This document shows positions 60,774 through 64,000 of a stretch of DNA of 64,000 bases, in pieces. The stretch comes from JABMMZ01 sp040403495. Its GTDB lineage: Bacteria; Bacteroidota; Bacteroidia; NS11-12g; UBA955. Each line of letters starts with the position of its first letter. Within the stretch, counting starts at the first letter, position 1. The position numbers and the translations under genes were made by a program. Where the stretch lies: positions 62,001 through 126,000 of the forward strand of contig JBBAKM010000002.1 in assembly GCA_040403495.1 (NCBI GenBank), read 5' to 3'. The notes under the pieces were generated by a model that worked only from the letters and a program-made list of their open reading frames with translations, searched no databases and was not told the origin of the DNA.

Positions 60774-62263
60774 TGCTTACACACCACAGTTGTTTTGTCA
60801 TTGAATCAATAGCGAAAGCATTGCATCAAAAAATACAGCATTCTAAACTTATCGATTGTTTCAGTAATAGTCCTAATGAATTAATCATTTGTTTTGAAAA
60901 TACAGTTGTGAAATGTAATTTTTTTAATGGCGAATTATTATTTGATATTGATGAACAAATGATAGGGAAAAGTAGATTGTTTAAACCCCAATTTACTGAA
61001 GTAATAGACAGTTCCGTTGAATCGGTCATTTCGCATCCTTTTGACAGGAGTTTTCATATTCAACTTAGTAATAATTTCCTCCTTTTTTTTAAATGTTTTG
61101 GTAGAAAGTCTAACGTAATGTTGATTCACAACAATCAAACGATTGAGCATTTTTGCAAACACATAGAAACGGATATGAATTTTGTGTTTAACGAGAATTC
61201 AGTGAATAGGCAACTTGATTTTGAGCCAAATGTTTTCAATGAGTTGTCTTTATTCAAAAAGAAATACTCCTTTTTGCCCGAAACTTTATTTTATCAACTA
61301 CACAACAATCCAAGTGAAGAAATATTCACAAATGAAGTCAATAAACTAAGGTCTATCAAAGGGTTTGAAATAGATGAGAATACTAACTTATTTATACCAG
61401 CCGATGATAAGAATAACGTTTTGGAGGTATTTAGTAAATGGACGAGACAATTCATAGGGAAACAAACTTATGAGCAGCAAAAAAGTGAATTACAACAACA
61501 AGTTGAGAAAAAAATTCAAGAAAAAGAAGCTTATTTACAAACCAATCTAAAAGCATTAGAGTCTCTTAAACTTCACAGAAATGATGAAGAGATTGGTCAT
61601 ATTATTTTGTCTAATTTGCATCAAATTAATCCAGATTTGTCAAAACAAGTTTTGCTAGATATTTACAATCAAACTACAATAGAGGTGCCGTATGACAATA
61701 AGTTAAATGCTGTAGAAAATGCTAATAAATATTTCAGAAAATCGAAGGGAAGGCCTTATTTATTGCAACAATTAAGCAGTAAGATAGACAAAGCCCAACA
61801 GCAATTGGATCAGTTGAGGTTAACAAAGGAAAAGTTGCAAAATGCTGAAAATTTAAAACAACTAAAACCCTACAAAAAAGAGCAAAATGCAACAGATTCT
61901 ATTCAAGATTTGCCTTATAAACTCTTTACTATCGATGATTATTCCATATTAGTTGGTAAACATGCTGAGAGCAATGAAAAGTTATTAAACTATTACAGTG
62001 ATAAGAATGACATTTGGCTCCATGCCAAGGATGTAAGCGGTAGTCATGTGATAATAAAGGTTAAGAAGGGTAAAGAATTACCATTGAAAGTAATAGAAAA
62101 GGGAGCATCTTTAGCGGCTTACTATTCAAAAAACAGGAAACAAAGTTTGGTTACGGTTATGTACACCTTTAGAAAATTTGTACGCAAAATTAAAGGTGCA
62201 GAAAAGGGACATGTAACGGTCAGTAACGAAAAAACTTTACTAGTAAAGCCAGACAAACAATAG
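60773..62263 (+). CDS. rqcH: NFACT-family protein (RqcH/fibronectin-binding-like)
   Basis: The 496-residue protein has a divergent N-terminal NFACT-N part, a coiled-coil with many Gln and Lys (about 240-280 and 340-370), and the C-terminal NFACT-R (DUF814) domain with NDIWLHAKDVSGSHVIIKV. Homologues rescue stalled 50S subunits by adding alanine tails (RqcH). The gene is shorter than Bacillus RqcH. It is translationally coupled to the permease. Confidence 0.85.
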   Translation: MLTHHSCFVIESIAKALHQKIQHSKLIDCFSNSPNELIICFENTVVKCNFFNGELLFDIDEQMIGKSRLFKPQFTEVIDSSVESVISHPFDRSFHIQLSNNFLLFFKCFGRKSNVMLIHNNQTIEHFCKHIETDMNFVFNENSVNRQLDFEPNVFNELSLFKKKYSFLPETLFYQLHNNPSEEIFTNEVNKLRSIKGFEIDENTNLFIPADDKNNVLEVFSKWTRQFIGKQTYEQQKSELQQQVEKKIQEKEAYLQTNLKALESLKLHRNDEEIGHIILSNLHQINPDLSKQVLLDIYNQTTIEVPYDNKLNAVENANKYFRKSKGRPYLLQQLSSKIDKAQQQLDQLRLTKEKLQNAENLKQLKPYKKEQNATDSIQDLPYKLFTIDDYSILVGKHAESNEKLLNYYSDKNDIWLHAKDVSGSHVIIKVKKGKELPLKVIEKGASLAAYYSKNRKQSLVTVMYTFRKFVRKIKGAEKGHVTVSNEKTLLVKPDKQ

Positions 62264-62264
62264 C

Positions 62265-64000
62265 TTATTTTTTTAGCCCATCAAGAATGGCTTTTTTTGC
62301 CTTTTTGGCGGCTTCTTGTTTGGCTTTTTCTAACTCAGCTTTAGCTTTTTCTTCAGCTAATTGTTTTTCCAAACGAATTTTTTCTTCCAATTTTTTCTTT
62401 TCCAAATTCGCTCTATCAACCGCTTGTTGCTTTAGGTTCATCAAAGAATCATTGACTCTTTGTTTTTGAATTTCAGCTCTTCGTTTTGCTTCGTCTTCCA
62501 ATGCTTTTTTACGTTGTTCAGCTTCATCTTTAAGTTGAGATTTTACATCATCTACAAATTTCTTTTTGGTTTCTGCCAAACTTATTTTAAAAATTGGTTT
62601 AGCAAAGAAACCAGATATTAGTACATCAACATTCACAATATCACTCAATTCTAAATTAACGCCTTTGGAACGTGCTTGTGATGTGAGTGAGTTGAGGGCA
62701 GTATTCGCTTCACCAAAATCTTTCCTAGGGATACTCAATTTAGCAATGTATTGAATGCTTTGGTCTAAAGCCGAAAAACCACTAATCTTAGCATTTGCAC
62801 CCGGCCATAATCCCATTTTTAAACTGTCTAATAACACCTTGCCATTGTCAATTTTCAATTTAAAATTGAGGTCTTTTAGACTTAAGTTGTTTAATTTGGT
62901 AATTTTTAACTCACTTGCCAATTGGTTTAGTAACGGCATGTTTTTTAAAGAAGCGCCTGAAATTCCCATTTGTAGTTCACCAGTTACGGTTGGGTAATTG
63001 ACACTCAAGTCTTTATTGAAATTATTTTGTAGTTTGATTTGCGAATTAAAAAGACCCTGAGTGTATTGGGCAATAGGGGCTAATTTTTTGACAATATCAA
63101 AATATTGGTAGGTTTTAATAATGTCAAGAGAGCTTACATTAAAGTTGATATTACTAAATGGAAACTGAGGTTGGTGCGAATCGTAAACACCATTTAAGGT
63201 CATTGAACCACCCAATAATTGAACGGCTAATTGATTAAACATTAATTGTTTTTCTTTGATTATCACATCCCCATTTAATTGGGTTAAAATAAGGTTGTCA
63301 TAAACCAATTTATTGATTTGTGATTTAAGAGTAAAGTCTAAATTTTCGGGAACATCAAATGCCTCTAAAGATACTGTGTCATTAACGGTTGGTTCTTTCA
63401 CTACTTCATCCTCTGTTAGAAATTCGTTGGCATTAATGTAGTTGGATTGTAAGTTGAATTTACCGGTTAGTAATTCATCTTTAGTGAAATAGGAGAACAA
63501 ATTATCTAAATAACCAACAACAGCAAAGTCGCTCATTCCAACCGTTCCATTCAAGTATTTAATGTCAACTTTTTGAGGAGAGAAACTCATTAATGCTTCT
63601 AATTTAGTGCCTTGTTTCAACATTTCGGGATCTTTGAATTGGAAATTTTGAGCCATTAAGTTCCCACTTGCTTTGAATTTATTGTAATTTGAATTTTCAA
63701 TGTCTTTGGTATATCCGTCAAACTGTAAATCACTGGTAATTTTACCCGTTATCAATGTTGAATTGTCCAAAGGAATAAAATTCCTAAACTCATCCAGTTT
63801 TAAGGCGCCTTTTACAAAACCTTTGATATATGGATTAGTCTCAAAATTTTTGGCAAATAACTGAGCTTTAAAAGGTTCTCCTGCCATTACCATGTCAAAT
63901 CTTTTAAGGTCAATAACTGTAGCATCTGAACCTCCTGTTGGGTTGTCGATATTTAAATTCACAAAGACATTGTTGAGTGATTTGGGTAAATCGGGGTATT
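62265..64000 (-). CDS. AsmA-family envelope protein, C-terminal part (runs off the edge)
   Basis: The frame stays open to the right edge (YPDLPKSLNNVFVNLNID), so at least 578 residues are seen and the N-terminus lies outside the window. The repeated beta-groove pattern matches AsmA-like/TamB-related lipid-transfer proteins of the envelope. The last 100 residues are a highly charged helix (KKKFVDDVKSQLKDEAEQRK, then repeated Glu-Lys-Ala) that may be a coiled coil. It converges with the NFACT gene. Confidence 0.82.
   Translation of the reverse strand, partial: YPDLPKSLNNVFVNLNIDNPTGGSDATVIDLKRFDMVMAGEPFKAQLFAKNFETNPYIKGFVKGALKLDEFRNFIPLDNSTLITGKITSDLQFDGYTKDIENSNYNKFKASGNLMAQNFQFKDPEMLKQGTKLEALMSFSPQKVDIKYLNGTVGMSDFAVVGYLDNLFSYFTKDELLTGKFNLQSNYINANEFLTEDEVVKEPTVNDTVSLEAFDVPENLDFTLKSQINKLVYDNLILTQLNGDVIIKEKQLMFNQLAVQLLGGSMTLNGVYDSHQPQFPFSNINFNVSSLDIIKTYQYFDIVKKLAPIAQYTQGLFNSQIKLQNNFNKDLSVNYPTVTGELQMGISGASLKNMPLLNQLASELKITKLNNLSLKDLNFKLKIDNGKVLLDSLKMGLWPGANAKISGFSALDQSIQYIAKLSIPRKDFGEANTALNSLTSQARSKGVNLELSDIVNVDVLISGFFAKPIFKISLAETKKKFVDDVKSQLKDEAEQRKKALEDEAKRRAEIQKQRVNDSLMNLKQQAVDRANLEKKKLEEKIRLEKQLAEEKAKAELEKAKQEAAKKAKKAILDGLKK

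Overview
The window is chromosomal DNA of an AT-rich member of the Bacteroidota. The evidence is type IX secretion (T9SS) sorting tails on four proteins, a PorU2-type sortase, a fused MurF-alanine racemase, the 629-residue amidophosphoribosyltransferase form, and repeated promoter boxes of the TAnnTTTG type (-7) with TTG about 19-22 nt upstream. The family or genus cannot be settled from the sequence. A run of exactly 100 N at 39434-39533 marks a scaffold join, so this is a draft or metagenome assembly.

Layout. 1-2104: start of a GH3-like gene (minus strand), tRNA-Leu and trigger factor. 2157-4945: a T9SS cargo protein, a glycine-zipper protein, the deleted remains of a zeta-toxin-like gene, and a 212-bp tandem repeat whose boundaries fold like integron attC sites. 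4946-10068: clpP-clpX and a second large cargo protein. 10117-14276: recQ and two glycosyltransferases. 14273-17785: ftsE-like ATPase, ung and uvrB. 17830-21017: DUF4783 protein, cargo protein, nadC, cargo protein. 21014-25514: obgE-adk (minus), UDP-GlcNAc 2-epimerase, and a GT39-like membrane transferase. 25557-31908: a TetR regulator divergent from the cell-shape operon mreB-mreC-mreD-mrdA-rodA. 31905-34579: a minus-strand group of pirin, dgkA, purS and a flavoprotein. 34769-39385: membrane glycosyltransferase, outer-membrane barrel, amidophosphoribosyltransferase, pabA/trpG-type amidotransferase.

39379-40009 is the most unusual stretch. An intact initiator tRNA-fMet is followed on its own strand by a small GIY-YIG nuclease gene, then a second copy of the tRNA 3' end with its terminator, then the N gap, then a third tRNA 3' end carrying a 20-nt insertion. 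This looks like a small tRNA-targeted mobile unit.

40116-64000: a very large alpha-2-macroglobulin, pssA, metK, an RsmI-like methyltransferase, porU2, a lytic transglycosylase, a lipoprotein alkaline phosphatase, a zinc-ribbon protein, murF-alr, an amino acid permease with an NFACT (RqcH-like) gene, and an AsmA-family gene running off the right edge.

Many genes serve the cell envelope: shape and wall synthesis (mreB-rodA, murF-alr, lytic transglycosylase), surface glycans (the glycosyltransferases and epimerase), lipids (pssA, dgkA) and T9SS surface display. Several starts (ung, uvrB, the 20343 cargo gene, pssA) lie only 4-7 nt after a -7 box, which suggests leaderless mRNAs. No CRISPR array, rRNA, prophage or complete insertion sequence was seen.
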